Source: Cucurbitaria berberidis CBS 394.84
Taxonomy: Eukaryota > Ascomycota > Dothideomycetes > Pleosporales > Cucurbitariaceae
Length of the DNA stretch: 64,000 bases
Assembly (NCBI RefSeq): GCF_010015615.1
Contig: NW_024468939.1
Span: 1,929,789 to 1,993,788 of the forward strand
Direction of reading: 5' to 3'
The notes beneath the pieces were generated by a model that was not told where the DNA came from, searched no databases, and worked only from the letters and a program-made list of their open reading frames with translations. Below are positions 10,779 through 20,783 of this stretch, one piece after another; the first letter of the stretch is position 1, and each line of letters opens with the position of its first letter. A program made the position numbers and the translations under genes.

Positions 10779-13657
10779 TTACTGCATGTGCAGCGCAGGA
10801 GCCTCAAGCTTCAACTCAGCCAGCGACGCCTTCCTAAAGTTCGCCTTGCCATCTTCATGTTCAAGACCAACCTCCTTGGTGCAAATCCAAGTCGAAGCGT
10901 ACATGTTCACCCTACTAGTAGTCAGCACCCCAGCTCAATACGTTCAATATCGAAAAATAAACTTACCGGTCAATGCAACTTCCTGGCACTCTGATAGCAA
11001 CCCTCTTACAGGCAAACCCAGACTCCCCAAAGACCTTGATGTACCACGGCTCCAACCCTGCACTCCTCAGCATAACTCTCCCTTTGACCTTCAGTGCTCT
11101 GTTAAGCGCCCTAATCTGCTTGAGCGCTTGGTTCCCACTGGGTGGGAACCAATCCATGCTGTCCATCACAACGACAATAGTGAGTGTGCCAGGGCGCATA
11201 CGCGCAATGACCTCGCTGATTTCGTCTGTGTGAATGCGCAGGCCGTTGAAGGCATTAGGCTTCGATAGTTTGATGTGTGATTTGGGTGAGAGGTAGGTTG
11301 GGTGGCATTGTGGTGTATAGTGGCCCAATAGCGTGAGGAGGTAATAGTGATTTGATGTGGAGAGGAGCGTGGTGTTGATTACGGGCTCAAAGGTGTTGAG
11401 AACGTATTCGTAGATTGCATTTCCTGAGTTGCTCCTCAGTGCTTCGTCACTGGGCTCTTCGTGGAAGGCCATATAATCAGCCGCAGCATCCTTTTTCGGG
11501 GTCGTAGCCTTAACTTCGTCGAAGTCTTCTTGCTTTTTGAAATCCACTTCGATGACGTTGCGTTGCGCAGGCGGTACGCCGAGCGCTTTCCAAAGCCACT
11601 TCTCGTTACCGAGGATAGCCCAGGTAAGGATCTTGGAGTGAATGACCGTTTTGATCGAACGCTGGAAGATCTCACGTTGCTCATTGAGAGTTTGTGCTGC
11701 GCAGAGTTTCTTGACGTCTTCAGCCATGCCGAGGATGCGGAAAAGCCAGCCTGCGATTGCAAGCGCATTGCCTGAGCCGCCGGAGTAGTAGAGACCTTTG
11801 GAGGACGAGGAAGAGAATACTGAAGGACCCTTGTGTAGCCAGAACTGGAAAGCCTCAGATGATAAATGTGGGCTGAGTTTCTGAATGAGGATGTCGTGGA
11901 AGTCGGTGTGCTTGCCTTCACCGAACAGCTTCCAGACGTCTTGGTAACCGAGAGCAGTGAACGCTGCAACTTTGAGTTCGAGAAGATGATTTTGCGAAGG
12001 GTTAAGGTCGACGGCGTGTACTCGACGGCAGTTCTCAAGACAGAAAGCCAGGATGTTGTCGCCAGCAGAGCCAATAGCAAGAACCACGTCATTAGCAGTA
12101 GGCTTCAGGAGGCGCATGTCGGCTACGTCGTCTTCCCATGTGAACGCATAGATGTAAGAGTCGTTAAAGCGAGTGTGCTTAGGAAGGGCTGAATCGTAAT
12201 GGATACGCCAGTGATGGTTCTGGTACCACGTAGCTGGCAGAGGGAGGCTAGATTGTAGGTTGACGATTGCGGACTCATATGCTTTCGAGCGGACCTCGAC
12301 ATCAGTTGGAGTAGCCCCAGTCTGGAGATCGAGCGCAGACAGATATGGCGATTCTGTAGCGGCGGCGTCGATTTCGGCGAGCTTTTGCGTTGAAGCACCG
12401 TGATCTTTCGAGCAACCCACCCAAATATAATATGGCAACTTGATACCAGTGCTGAAGAAGTTGTTCCTGGCGTTGATACTGAGAACTGTGCCGAAGCGAT
12501 ACTCAAGGTAGTCCTATTAAAAGTTAGCGGAGAATTCACTATTGCGATCTGAGTCTTACACGTCGTGCGGGTTCAAGATTGACACGGTCGATCTCGAACC
12601 ACGTCCGCCAGAAGACACGTGAGATCCACATGCAATGGCGGTCAATAGCACCACCCATATAGTTCCTTCCCATGAAATCGACCTGGTTTTGTACGTAGAA
12701 GTCAACGACACCGATGACACCATTCGGGCTCATCAGACTGTCGATTGAGTCGATGATGGGATAGAACTCCGGGATCATTGATAGAGCATAGCTCATCGTA
12801 ACAAGCTCTGCACCACCGGCATCGGCATTCTCGTCGAGATCGCGAACGGTTTGGCCTTGCAGTATGAGCTCTTTGCGTTGATGGGCTTGCGGTTCGTGCT
12901 CATGGAGGCGAAAAGCGCGAGCATCCTGACAGACCACTTTAACGTTTGTCCATCCGAGGCGCGCGAAGCGCTTGCGAGCCATGTCGCAGAGACTAGGAGA
13001 TAGATCGACGACATCTATAAAGTTCAGTATTGTTTCGATGCCAGTGTCGGTATCTGCATACAAACTGCACGAAAGGTGTCTGGAACGGAAAGGAAGGCGT
13101 TCATCTGTTCGACGCTGATGCAATGTCAGACTGCGAATGCTGAAGCAAGCACTTGTTGAATTACTTGTGACCAGTTCCACCCCCAATCTACCCGTGTTAG
13201 TAATTATTGGTCGCTCCTCATGTTGGCTGAGCTCACATCAACCCAGACTGGACGCTGAGAAATTAAGCCAGCCTCAGTGCGGTGCCTCAATTGTGCTGCC
13301 ACAAGTCCCAACATATCTTCGCGGCCCTGGAGGAGTCTGAGGCGAGTAGCATCGTAAACATCTGCTTGGGCTTTGTAAAAGCTTTCCTGTAAATCATCAG
13401 CATAATCTCATGACACCATGTTGACTAAAACGTACCAAGGCATCCTGCTGGCTTCCTGACCCATCACCTGTATGAGGCTTCAGGAAGCATCCATAGATGA
13501 ACTTCAAGTACGCTTCGATAGTACTCGGTGGCTGTCCTTTGCTCTTCGGCTTGAGAGCAAAGATAAAGATTGTGGCAAGGAAGAGACCAACGATACATAG
13601 CACTATCGTGAGCTGGTGGAAAGGGTCACGGGGGAGAACAAGTGAAAGGCCTAGCAT
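10779..13657 (-). CDS. BTA1: Betaine lipid (DGTS) synthase BTA1, fungal domain order
   Basis: Seven exons in transcript order: 13436-13657, 13237-13386, 13165-13187, 13062-13114, 12560-13014, 10967-12513 and 10779-10911, giving 860 residues. The enzyme builds diacylglyceryl-trimethylhomoserine from diacylglycerol and S-adenosylmethionine, probably in the ER. An N-terminal membrane segment (QLTIVLCIVGLFLATIFIFAL) is followed by a BtaB-like methyltransferase with WVDIGGGTGHN, VVDLSPSLC and VVCQDAR. A C-terminal BtaA-like DUF3419 domain has VLAIGSAGDNILAF and HAVDLNPSQNHLLELK. Fungal BTA1 carries these two halves in reversed order relative to the algal enzyme, and this gene does too. Exons 3 and 4 are only 23 and 53 nt; their introns (47-50 nt) are needed to restore the SAM-binding motif through EQMNAFLSVPDTFRAVYVVD. 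In fungi the gene replaces phospholipid under phosphate limitation; I saw no clear phosphate-control site upstream. Confidence 0.92.
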
Positions 13658-14994
13658 AGCTGCGGCTTTGAAAATGCGACGAAGATATCAGAGAGAGGGG
13701 CAAACAAACAACCAAACTGAAAAGGCTCCATGAGGGGCACCGTTATATGAGAAGCGTTCCGAAGCATCATTCCGACTTCGGTTCGTCATAATGCCAGCCC
13801 ACATGATGCTAGATGACGAGCAGGTGCGCAAGGCTTCATACTCATTTCTCATGGAGCTTACCAGCCAATAAAACTTGCCACATGCTCGAAGATCTGAAAA
13901 CGGCGTGAGGCACCAATGTGTAGACGCGAAGTGGGATGCCGCAGCGTCGAAGTGTCGCCTCGCAAATCGCTACAAGCGGCTATGCAGGGCCTAATAGAAC
14001 CGAGATTTTCTCCAGATTTCACGGTAACCATGGGGGACTAAGAAATCAGTGAGCCTATCAAGTTGGAGTGCCGTTGCGCGTGCGTAGAAGGTTGCTTGGT
14101 GTTGAGGTCCTGGGTTGAGGTTCATTGTTGGGCCCCTCGACCAATAGGAAGCGGCTCCTCGCAGGCGTGCTAAAACAACTGACGATGATGCAGGGACACC
14201 GATCAACGATCATTAGATACGTCGAAATGATTTGCATGAGGGCAAGGCGGCCGAGAGCCACTGCGCTATGCTCATCCGTTCGAAGCATCGGGCAGCGTCG
14301 GGAATGACCTCGGTTCGAGCGATATCACAGCCAAGTGTTTACATCCAAACAGCGTCGAGGACTATTGTCGGGGCAAGGATGGCTGTTGCAGGTGAACCAT
14401 CCGTGTTGCCTGTGTATATTGATATCCTTACTGTCTTTACTCCCGAGTCTCTGGATCTCATGACAGGTATCAATGAGGCTGAGTGCCTTCGCTTTTGTGT
14501 ACATGAGATCTCCTAGGTGTCACGCAAGTTTTTCTGAGACAATACCCTAGAGGGTTTACCGTTGTGAGGATACGATTGGATTATACATACCTGATAATTC
14601 CTTGTGCGCTGAACAGGTCATAGTCTAGACAACGTGGTGCTCATCCAGTTAAGAGAAAGCGCCTCCCTAATATCAGGCGGAGCATCTAAAGATAGGAAAG
14701 AACCGTGTAATTAACGAATGATTTTACTGCTTATTAGATTCACGGCGCGATACTCCGCTCTGCCGAAAAACGAAAGACTGTTAGGTTTAGACTGTTGCAT
14801 TCGAAGCTTGGGTATCCCTTGTAAGTAGTTCTAGCTCGCTAACACACCTTACGGCGCATGTTTGACAATGAATTGTGGAATATCTGAATATCATGATTGT
14901 CAATTGTGTTGTGCTGCAGCTATATCTGTTATTACAGGTGCGGTCTACTACCGCACTTATGCAAGCACCTCATCGAGCTCAACCTGTCCACACC
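13658..14994. other. Intergenic upstream of BTA1
   Basis: 1.3 kb between two minus-strand genes, holding the BTA1 promoter and the 3' flank of RPT5. I examined the short frames at 13991-14288 (minus) and 14232-14516 (plus) and found no splice structure or family resemblance. There is no tRNA-like fold or tandem repeat. Confidence 0.55.
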
Positions 14995-16517
14995 TTATGC
15001 GTAGAAGTTGACCGTATCCTTCTTCTTTGCCTGCACTTCAGCGATAGCATCGACGTAGTGCTCGTGGCTGATCTTCTGGTGACCTGTTCGAAGAGCGATC
15101 ATGCCCGCCTCAACACACACAGCCTTCAGCTGTGCTCCACCAAACTCGTCAGTGCTACGTGCCAACTCTTGCCAGTTAACTCCCTCGTCTACCGTCATTT
15201 TCCGTGAGTGAATGCGCATAATTTGTGCGCGAGCCTCTTCGTTCGGTAGAGGGAACTCGATCTTCCTGTCCAAACGACCTGAACGAAGTAGAGCTGGGTC
15301 TAGGACATCGACTCGATTCGTTGCAGCAAGGACTTTGACGCGGTCGTCAGACGCAAAACCGTCCAACTGATTGAGAAGCTCCAACATGGTTCGCTGCACT
15401 TCCCTGTCGCCAGACTTTTCGGAGTCGAAACGCTTAGTACCAACGGCATCGAGTTCGTCGATGAAGATGATCGAGGGTGCCTTCTCCTTCGCAAGAGCGA
15501 AACAATCCCTTACCAGTTTCGCACCGTCACCGATGAACATCTGCACGAGTTGTGGTCCGGCGAGTTTGAGGAAAGTGGCATCGGTTTGGGCTGCGCAGGC
15601 TCGTGCGAGGAGGGTTTTTCCGGTACCGGGAGGGCCGTACATCAGTGCACCTACATGATGGTTAGCGGCAGTTTTACATCAATGAATAAGGACCAATTAG
15701 CATACCCTTGGGTGCCTTGATGCCAATCTTCTTGAACCGTTCGGCCTCTTTCATGGGCCACACCACAGCCTCGACGAGCTCCTCGATCTGCTTATCCAAG
15801 CCTCCGACATCAGTGTACTTCTCCGTCGGCTTCTCGTCGACTTCCATAGCCTTCACTCGGCTGTCGTACTCAGCGGGCAGGGTATCGAGGACAAGGTATG
15901 AATCCTTATTCACGCCAATGAGATCGCCAGGCTTGAGCTTCTCGTGATCTACCAGACCGATGAGGGGCAAGAAGATAGTCTGTCTCGTAGATGTCTTGAT
16001 GACTGCAGACTTGCCCACCCGGGTGGCGTCCAGGTCGATGTTGGCGCCCTCTTCCGCCGCTTCTGCGGTCACGTCCAGATCTAATATTTCGACGACGTTA
16101 CCAACTAGGTACGGAAGTTGCCTGCAACGTGTTAGTATGTGTACTGGCATTCCGACGCCGTGTTCCGGCAGCGGTCCTGACAGCGGAGAGTAGTGGGGTG
16201 TACCTGTTGTTCTCGATTTTGTCGAGGTTGTCCTTGATCTTCTCATTCATCGACGACTTCTCGTGAGTCAGCCTCTGGAACTCGCTCTTCATGATGCGCA
16301 TGTCGTTTTCTAGTAACCGTCTCCGCGCGACGATGTCCCGTGTGCTTGAGTTCAAGATCTCCTCGTCTAGCTCCTCCTCCTCCGGCACTGCGTCTTCCAT
16401 CTCGGCATCGCCATCGGCCCCCCTCTTGCCCTGCTCGCCATCCTTCTTCTTGTCATCATCCTTCTTTTCCTCCTTCTCGTGGCGCTCAAGGTCATCGAGA
16501 TCTTCGAGTGTTGACAT
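14995..16517 (-). CDS. RPT5: 26S proteasome regulatory ATPase Rpt5
   Basis: Three exons, 16204-16517, 15706-16121 and 14995-15650, give 461 residues. Rpt5 is one of six AAA+ subunits of the 19S base that unfold substrates and open the 20S gate. Order along the protein: acidic N-terminal tail (EEEELDEEILNSS), coiled coil (about 60-110), OB domain, then AAA+ with Walker A GPPGTGKT, Walker B SIIFIDELDAVG, and the second region of homology TNRVDVLDPALLRSGRLDRK. The last three residues, FYA, form the HbYX-type tail; Phe-Tyr-Ala is specific for Rpt5 among the Rpt proteins, so the paralogue call is firm. The length matches orthologues. The start is the first ATG after the intergenic region; the 5' UTR side contains no upstream coding sequence. 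Confidence 0.96.
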
Positions 16518-17081
16518 GGTGGCGGGCGAGGTCAGCGACCCGAAACCTAAGATCTAGTTGAGAGATAGACGAGAGGATGTGCACTGGAACAATCGAGGAA
16601 ATTGTAGCGAGTGGGGCGGTGGAGGAACGCGGTGTTGATATAAGCTGTTGGTGTAGGCAGCTGTGGATTACGACAGGTGAAGCTCCCGCGATTACTTAGC
16701 TCCGGCCTTGGCGCGTCCCTGCGCGTCACGCCGATGGGTTGCAAATCACCATTATTTCCAACTAATTCACGGGACTTTAGTTAGTCAGTCGCAAAGGTAA
16801 CGAGGACTGTTTCGTGTATTTATGGTCTGATCACTTTCGATCCTGTGAGTCTAGCTATGCTATGCATTGGGGAGGTCTATTAAGTTCGAGGAGGCAACGG
16901 CCACGCAAAAGGTCAGAGCGGTGAACCAGTGATAGGCCGCAATGTGGGGCAGGAGGTATAGAAGACTGAAGCACAAACTGCGTGAATTTACCTCAGTCTG
17001 ACTGACAACGTATAATATTCACTACATGTAAGATACAAATCTAGAAACTTTCTATTCCAAGTCCAAGAAACAAACGAGTCT
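16518..17081. other. Upstream region of RPT5 and 5' flank of the tRNA gene
   Basis: No coding frame is supported. I found no PACE-type proteasome element in this stretch; the only GGTGGCAAA lies inside the tRNA anticodon arm downstream and is taken as coincidence. Confidence 0.55.
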
Positions 17082-17206
17082 GGCACCATGGCCTAATGGT
17101 AAGGCGTTGCTTTCCGGTGGCAAAGATTGTGGGTTCGGTTCGTACACCCTCCAACAATTAATTAGTGTGACTTTACTAACATCATCTCAGAGTCCCACTG
17201 GTGTCG
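17082..17206 (+). tRNA. tRNA-Arg(CCG) with a 53-nt insertion in the T-loop
   Basis: If 17138-17190 is removed, a 72-nt cloverleaf closes completely. The acceptor GGCACCA pairs with TGGTGTC (one G-U), the D-arm GCC pairs with GGC around TAATGGTAA, and the anticodon stem TTGCT/GGCAA surrounds loop TTCCGGT with anticodon CCG. The variable loop is AGATT, the T-stem GTGGG/CCCAC encloses TTCGAGT, and the discriminator is G. The A box TGGCCTAATGG is intact (17089-17099) and a T9 run follows at 17216-17224. The canonical intron position (after base 37) is empty; the interruption is in the T-loop, where standard tRNA introns of nuclear genes do not occur. It also splits the B box, although the left junction recreates a partial one. 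It is either a functional gene with a non-standard intron or a disrupted tRNA gene. Confidence 0.8.
17138..17190 (+). other. Spliceosomal-intron-like segment inside the tRNA T-loop
   Basis: The 53-nt insert begins GTTCGT, contains TTTACTAAC (branch consensus CTAAC at 17176-17180) and ends TCTCAG ten bases later. All three signals have the spacing of the protein-gene introns in this window. The flanking tRNA bases are TTCG on the left and AGTCCCAC on the right. The direct repeat GGTTCG/GTTCG at the left edge leaves a few bases of uncertainty in the exact breakpoint. No terminal inverted repeats are visible. Confidence 0.7.
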
Positions 17207-17215
17207 CTTATCTTA

Positions 17216-17224
17216 TTTTTTTTT
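17216..17224 (+). terminator. RNA polymerase III T-tract terminator
   Basis: Nine consecutive T residues start 10 nt after the tRNA discriminator base, followed by further T5 runs. This is the expected Pol III stop signal and indicates that the tRNA unit was, or is, transcribed as such. Confidence 0.7.
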
Positions 17225-17610
17225 GTTTTTGTTTTTGGCTATAGCGTCCTTTCATGCGCGTTTACTTTTGCGCTTGAGTTGCTCTGAATTTTAGCAAGCA
17301 TTGCTCTCAAAAGTCGTCACCATAAAAAAGCCACATTAGCTCAACAATGTCACGCGTTATGCGAACTGCAGTCTGAAGCTCCTCAACATTTCACAAGCAT
17401 CTCTGCTTCTGAGCAACAGACAATACAAAACTTACGCAATCGCCTCACTAAATCATATGATATGATCCTGAAAATGAGGTGCGAGTGCATCATGTAGCGC
17501 TTACAGAAAGGTCTTTTCGCATCTGTCTGCCTCCGCGCATAACGCACCACGCTGGTTTAGTAACATAGCTCCTAGTAACTGTTTGTGCTTCTCCTTGCTG
17601 GCTCTGTGAC

Positions 17611-17925
17611 CTAGCCGGCCCTTGCTTTGCCCTTGCCTTTGAATGCAGGCGGGGGTGAAGAAAAGCCCTCAAGGTCCGTCTCCACCATAGAGTTGGCTGC
17701 AACATCGTCGCTAGACTCGCTAAAACCCTCGAAGTCCGTTATATCTGCCACATACTCGCTTCCATCATCTTCGAGATTTCCCCAGAGCTGTCCTGGGCGG
17801 AGTTCGAGTCCCACTGGAGCCGTTTTTTGCCCATCTGGGGTTTTCCACAATTACTGTGCCGCCAAGTTGTCATCCGAGGTTTTCGAGGCGGAGTGGTACG
17901 GCGGTTGTTGCCAAGACTCCGACAT
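17611..17925 (-). pseudogene. Small acidic ORF interrupted by one in-frame TAA
   Basis: A 105-codon frame starts MSESWQQPPYHSASKTSDDN and ends SPPPAFKGKGKARAG before a TAG, with a single TAA at 17851-17853 (codon 25, context CAG TAA TTG). Both sides share the same frame and a similar hydrophilic, Ser/Asp/Glu-rich style, so the stop looks like a point change, for example CAA to TAA. No family was recognised. It sits head to head with the dioxygenase gene, and a CCGAGG element lies within it. Alternatives are chance read-through of unrelated sequence, stop-codon readthrough, or a sequencing error. Confidence 0.35.
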
Positions 17926-18005
17926 CCCAGCGTCCTCAAGTCACGCACCTCAGTCCTATCAACAGCACTTATCAAGAGAAACCCTGTCCTTTTTGTCGGC
18001 CTCGG
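17874..18005 (+). promoter_or_regulatory. Two FarA/FarB-type hexamers upstream of trimethyllysine dioxygenase
   Basis: CCGAGG (reverse of CCTCGG) at 17874-17879 and CCTCGG at 18000-18005 lie about 190 and 65 bp upstream of the dioxygenase ATG at 18068. The proposed factor family regulates fatty-acid catabolism; carnitine synthesis would fit that regulon, which is inference. Confidence 0.35.
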
Positions 18006-18067
18006 ACCTTTTGGGTCCAATTCTTGTAGTTGCATGCGTTCTTAACTCGTTTCGAAGGTTCCACACT

Positions 18068-19627
18068 ATGTTATCGGTACGAGCACTTAGGTGCGCGTGT
18101 AATGCTCCCCATGTCACGAGAAGTTCAGCACCCGCAATTTCAGCACTCCTGGTCTGTAGTTTTAACCCTTTGATTGTAAATAAAACTAAGATTTGAAAGG
18201 CACCAATCCGTCTCAGCTCCTCATCAGCTACCGCCACCGTGGAAGAGCAAGACGAGAATGGCGAAGCTGATGAGATCGTGTCAAGGGAGAGGGATCTCAA
18301 CAAGCCAAAGAACCCGAGCTCCCAGCTTGCCATGATGTTTGGTGAAGAGCACGCAAAGAAGAATCACAGTATATCCTGGGACCTGCGAAAATTAGACCTC
18401 GAGCTCATGCGCATCTACAGCCGCCAACGGGCGATCACAGAAACGGTGAAAGGCCCGTACAGAGTTCGAACGGTAGCACGTGACCAGGAGAAGAGCGTTA
18501 AAATAGACGTGCGGGACAATAAGGTTTTTGTCCAGAAAAGCACTATTCCGAACATATGGCTACGAGACAACTGCCAGTGTGGTAGTTGCATGCATGAGGC
18601 GACCAAACAGAGACTCCTTGATACTTTCTCCATACCAAAGGATATAGCAATCAAAACCCACTCGTTTGATGGGAGCGTACTGAAGATCGAGTGGAGTGAT
18701 GGGCATCAAAGCGAGTTTTCACGAGAGTTCTTTAGTCGAACCACGAATCCTGAAAGGCAGAATGCTATTCTACGGCAAGGTTTGACCACAGTCAAGCTCT
18801 GGGACTCGACTATTGCCTCTGATCCCCCGAAAGAATATTATCGTCTTACGGGCCGCGCAAAGATAGCCCGAGTCCTGTTGAAAATCCGCCAGTACGGCTT
18901 TTGCTACGTTGACGATACACCCATTACACCAAAGGCTACCAAAGGTTTGCTGGAACGCATCGCCTTCATCCGCAACACCCATTACGGCGGCTTCTATGAC
19001 TTCACTGCAGACCTCGCCTCAAAAGACACGGCATACACCAACATCGCGCTCGAAGCGCACACCGACAATACCTATTTCTCCGACCCCGCTGGTCTGCAAG
19101 CTTTCCACCTCCTTTCGCACACCGACGGCGAAGGCGGCGCCTCTCTTCTAGTGGACGGCTTCAAAGTCGCCGACGAACTCTGCAAAACAGACCGAGAGGC
19201 GTATGAGATCCTATCTACAGTCAACGTTTACGCCCACGCCTCTGGCAACGAAGGTATCTCGATCCAACCCTACCGCGCCTTCCCCGTCCTTGAACACGAC
19301 TCTCTTACCGGCGATCTTCTGCGCGTCCGATGGAACTCGTCCGACCGCGCTAGCATCGAGCTTCCCATTGACAAAGTCGAAACTTGGTATGATGCAGCGC
19401 GCAAGTTCGATGCTTTGCTTAAGAAGAAAGAGAATGAGTATTGGGAGCAGTTGATACCGGGCAGAGTGTTGATATTTGATAACTGGAGGGTATTGCACGG
19501 ACGGAGTAAGTTTACGGGCAAGAGGAGGATTTGTGGCGGATACATCAATAGGGATGATTGGATTAGTAAGTATAAAATGCTGCAGCTTGGGCGGGAGAAG
19601 GTACTGGGGAGTTTGGCATCGGGTTAG
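18068..19627 (+). CDS. Trimethyllysine dioxygenase (carnitine synthesis), mitochondrial
   Basis: Fe(II)/2-oxoglutarate oxygenase that hydroxylates N6-trimethyllysine, the first step of carnitine synthesis. Two exons, 18068-18151 and 18200-19627, encode 503 residues. The 28-residue first exon, MLSVRALRCACNAPHVTRSS onward, plus the start of exon 2 (APIRLSSSSATATV) form a basic, Ser-rich mitochondrial presequence; without it the long frame has only a GTG at its head. The N-terminal domain has the zinc site C153-x-C155-x2-C158-x-H in NCQCGSCMH. The catalytic domain has iron ligands H315 and D317 (EAHTDN) and H461 (VLHGR), followed by the conserved CGGYINRDDWISK. The close relative gamma-butyrobetaine dioxygenase shares the fold; the C-terminal CGGYxxRDD block favours trimethyllysine dioxygenase. 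The 48-nt intron has a weak CTAA branch. Confidence 0.85.
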
Positions 19628-19770
19628 AAACACGGACGAGTTTTCTGGTTTGTGAACAGAAGGAAATGCATGTTGATACATCCTGAGAAGGCACTTTATC
19701 TACAGCTGCCGTGACGTTAAGAAAGCGCTCCTCCAATCCTGGAATATTTTTCGTGTTTTGCACCAATTGC

Positions 19771-20527
19771 TCACCGGCCACGCTTTTCCTGTTCCAACTC
19801 CAACTCTGCTTGTCGGTAATACTTCGCGGTATCCACTCCATGGTATGGGTGGTTGACAAAGTTCGGCCACGGCAGGACGTGAGCGAATGTAGCTGCGTAT
19901 CGCGAGTTTCTGTGCGCGACTCCCTGCATGTACTCGGTCATCTCGGATGTGCCGTACAGCGGCTGTCCCTGCTTGACCTTGTCGACCATCTCGCGCATAT
20001 CCATCTCGATCTCTCGACGGTTCTCGCGCGCACCGTAGAAGCGCACTGCAAAAAGTTGTTAGCAATCGATATCTCAAGGCGCCACATGGTCAGTCGACCT
20101 GGAGGAAAGGGCTGAACGTACTGCAAGACCGTGAGTATGCGAATAGGAAGCAACCAGTAACACCAACGGCACCACTCAGCCGCATGATTGGCGCAAATCC
20201 ACCCTTTCCAACGAAGGAGGGAGAGACCTTCTCCCAGTACAGCATCAAGCCAGGGCTGATAGCGCCCACTGCTGCGCCATAGGCCCAGTCGGAGGGGCGG
20301 GTGTACCGCAGTACTCGCTTGATATGTCTGGACCTAATATCAGTATCCGCATCCGGTGGTAGACGTAGGGGAAGCGTACGGGTCATTGTCGATGAGCTGC
20401 GACGAATTAGCCTTGTCCGCCCATTGCGCGTCCTCTTGGGGCTCAATTCACTTACAGGATACTCTCCAGAAGGAATCTTGTCCGGCACAACGGCCTGATG
20501 CCTTACAGCGGCGTCCTGCGAAGACAT
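19771..20527 (-). CDS. NADH:ubiquinone oxidoreductase (complex I) 21 kDa subunit, fungal NUXM type
   Basis: Accessory membrane-arm subunit of mitochondrial complex I. Four exons, 20456-20527, 20380-20396, 20122-20333 and 19771-20045, give 191 residues (about 21 kDa), the size of the Neurospora 20.9 kDa subunit. Recognised blocks are EYPLIDNDP and RYTRPSDWAYGAAVGAISP at the N-terminal domain, two membrane segments, then REMVDKVKQGQPLYGTSEM, EYMQGVAHRNSRYAA, and LPWPNFVNHPYHGVDTAKYY, typical of the C-terminal domain. Exon 2 is only 17 nt (codes LIDND plus part of Pro); the following intron is 46 nt. Removing both introns is needed to join YP-LIDND-PSRHIKRVLRYTRP. The gene is divergent from the Aquarius gene across 256 bp. 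Confidence 0.85.
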
Positions 20528-20783
20528 TGCGGCGGTGCTGTCTCTGGTGCGGAGGTGCTGGAGTGGGTTCGCGAAGTGAGGTTGCAAGTCGTCGGCAAGT
20601 GCCGTTGCGGGCCCAAAGCTTGCAGCTGCTCCGCGCGCCATCTGATCCACCAACTGCGACCAAGAACTTTTGAAAACTCTTGGCGCGTTTTTACTATTCA
20701 ACCTGCGACAACAATGAGTGCGCGCGTCACTCCTAGCGCCACACGACTCCCACGAACGACTGCATAGGAGGAGAGTAGAAGAG
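20528..20783. promoter_or_regulatory. Bidirectional promoter between the complex I subunit and Aquarius
   Basis: The two start codons (20527 minus, 20784 plus) are 256 bp apart, so the genes must share upstream sequence. No specific motif was identified with confidence. Confidence 0.5.

Noticed and set aside
17114..17123. GGTGGCAAA, identical to the yeast PACE proteasome element, near RPT5
   Set aside because: It is the 3' half of the tRNA anticodon stem and lies about 600 bp from the RPT5 start, so it is explained by the tRNA.
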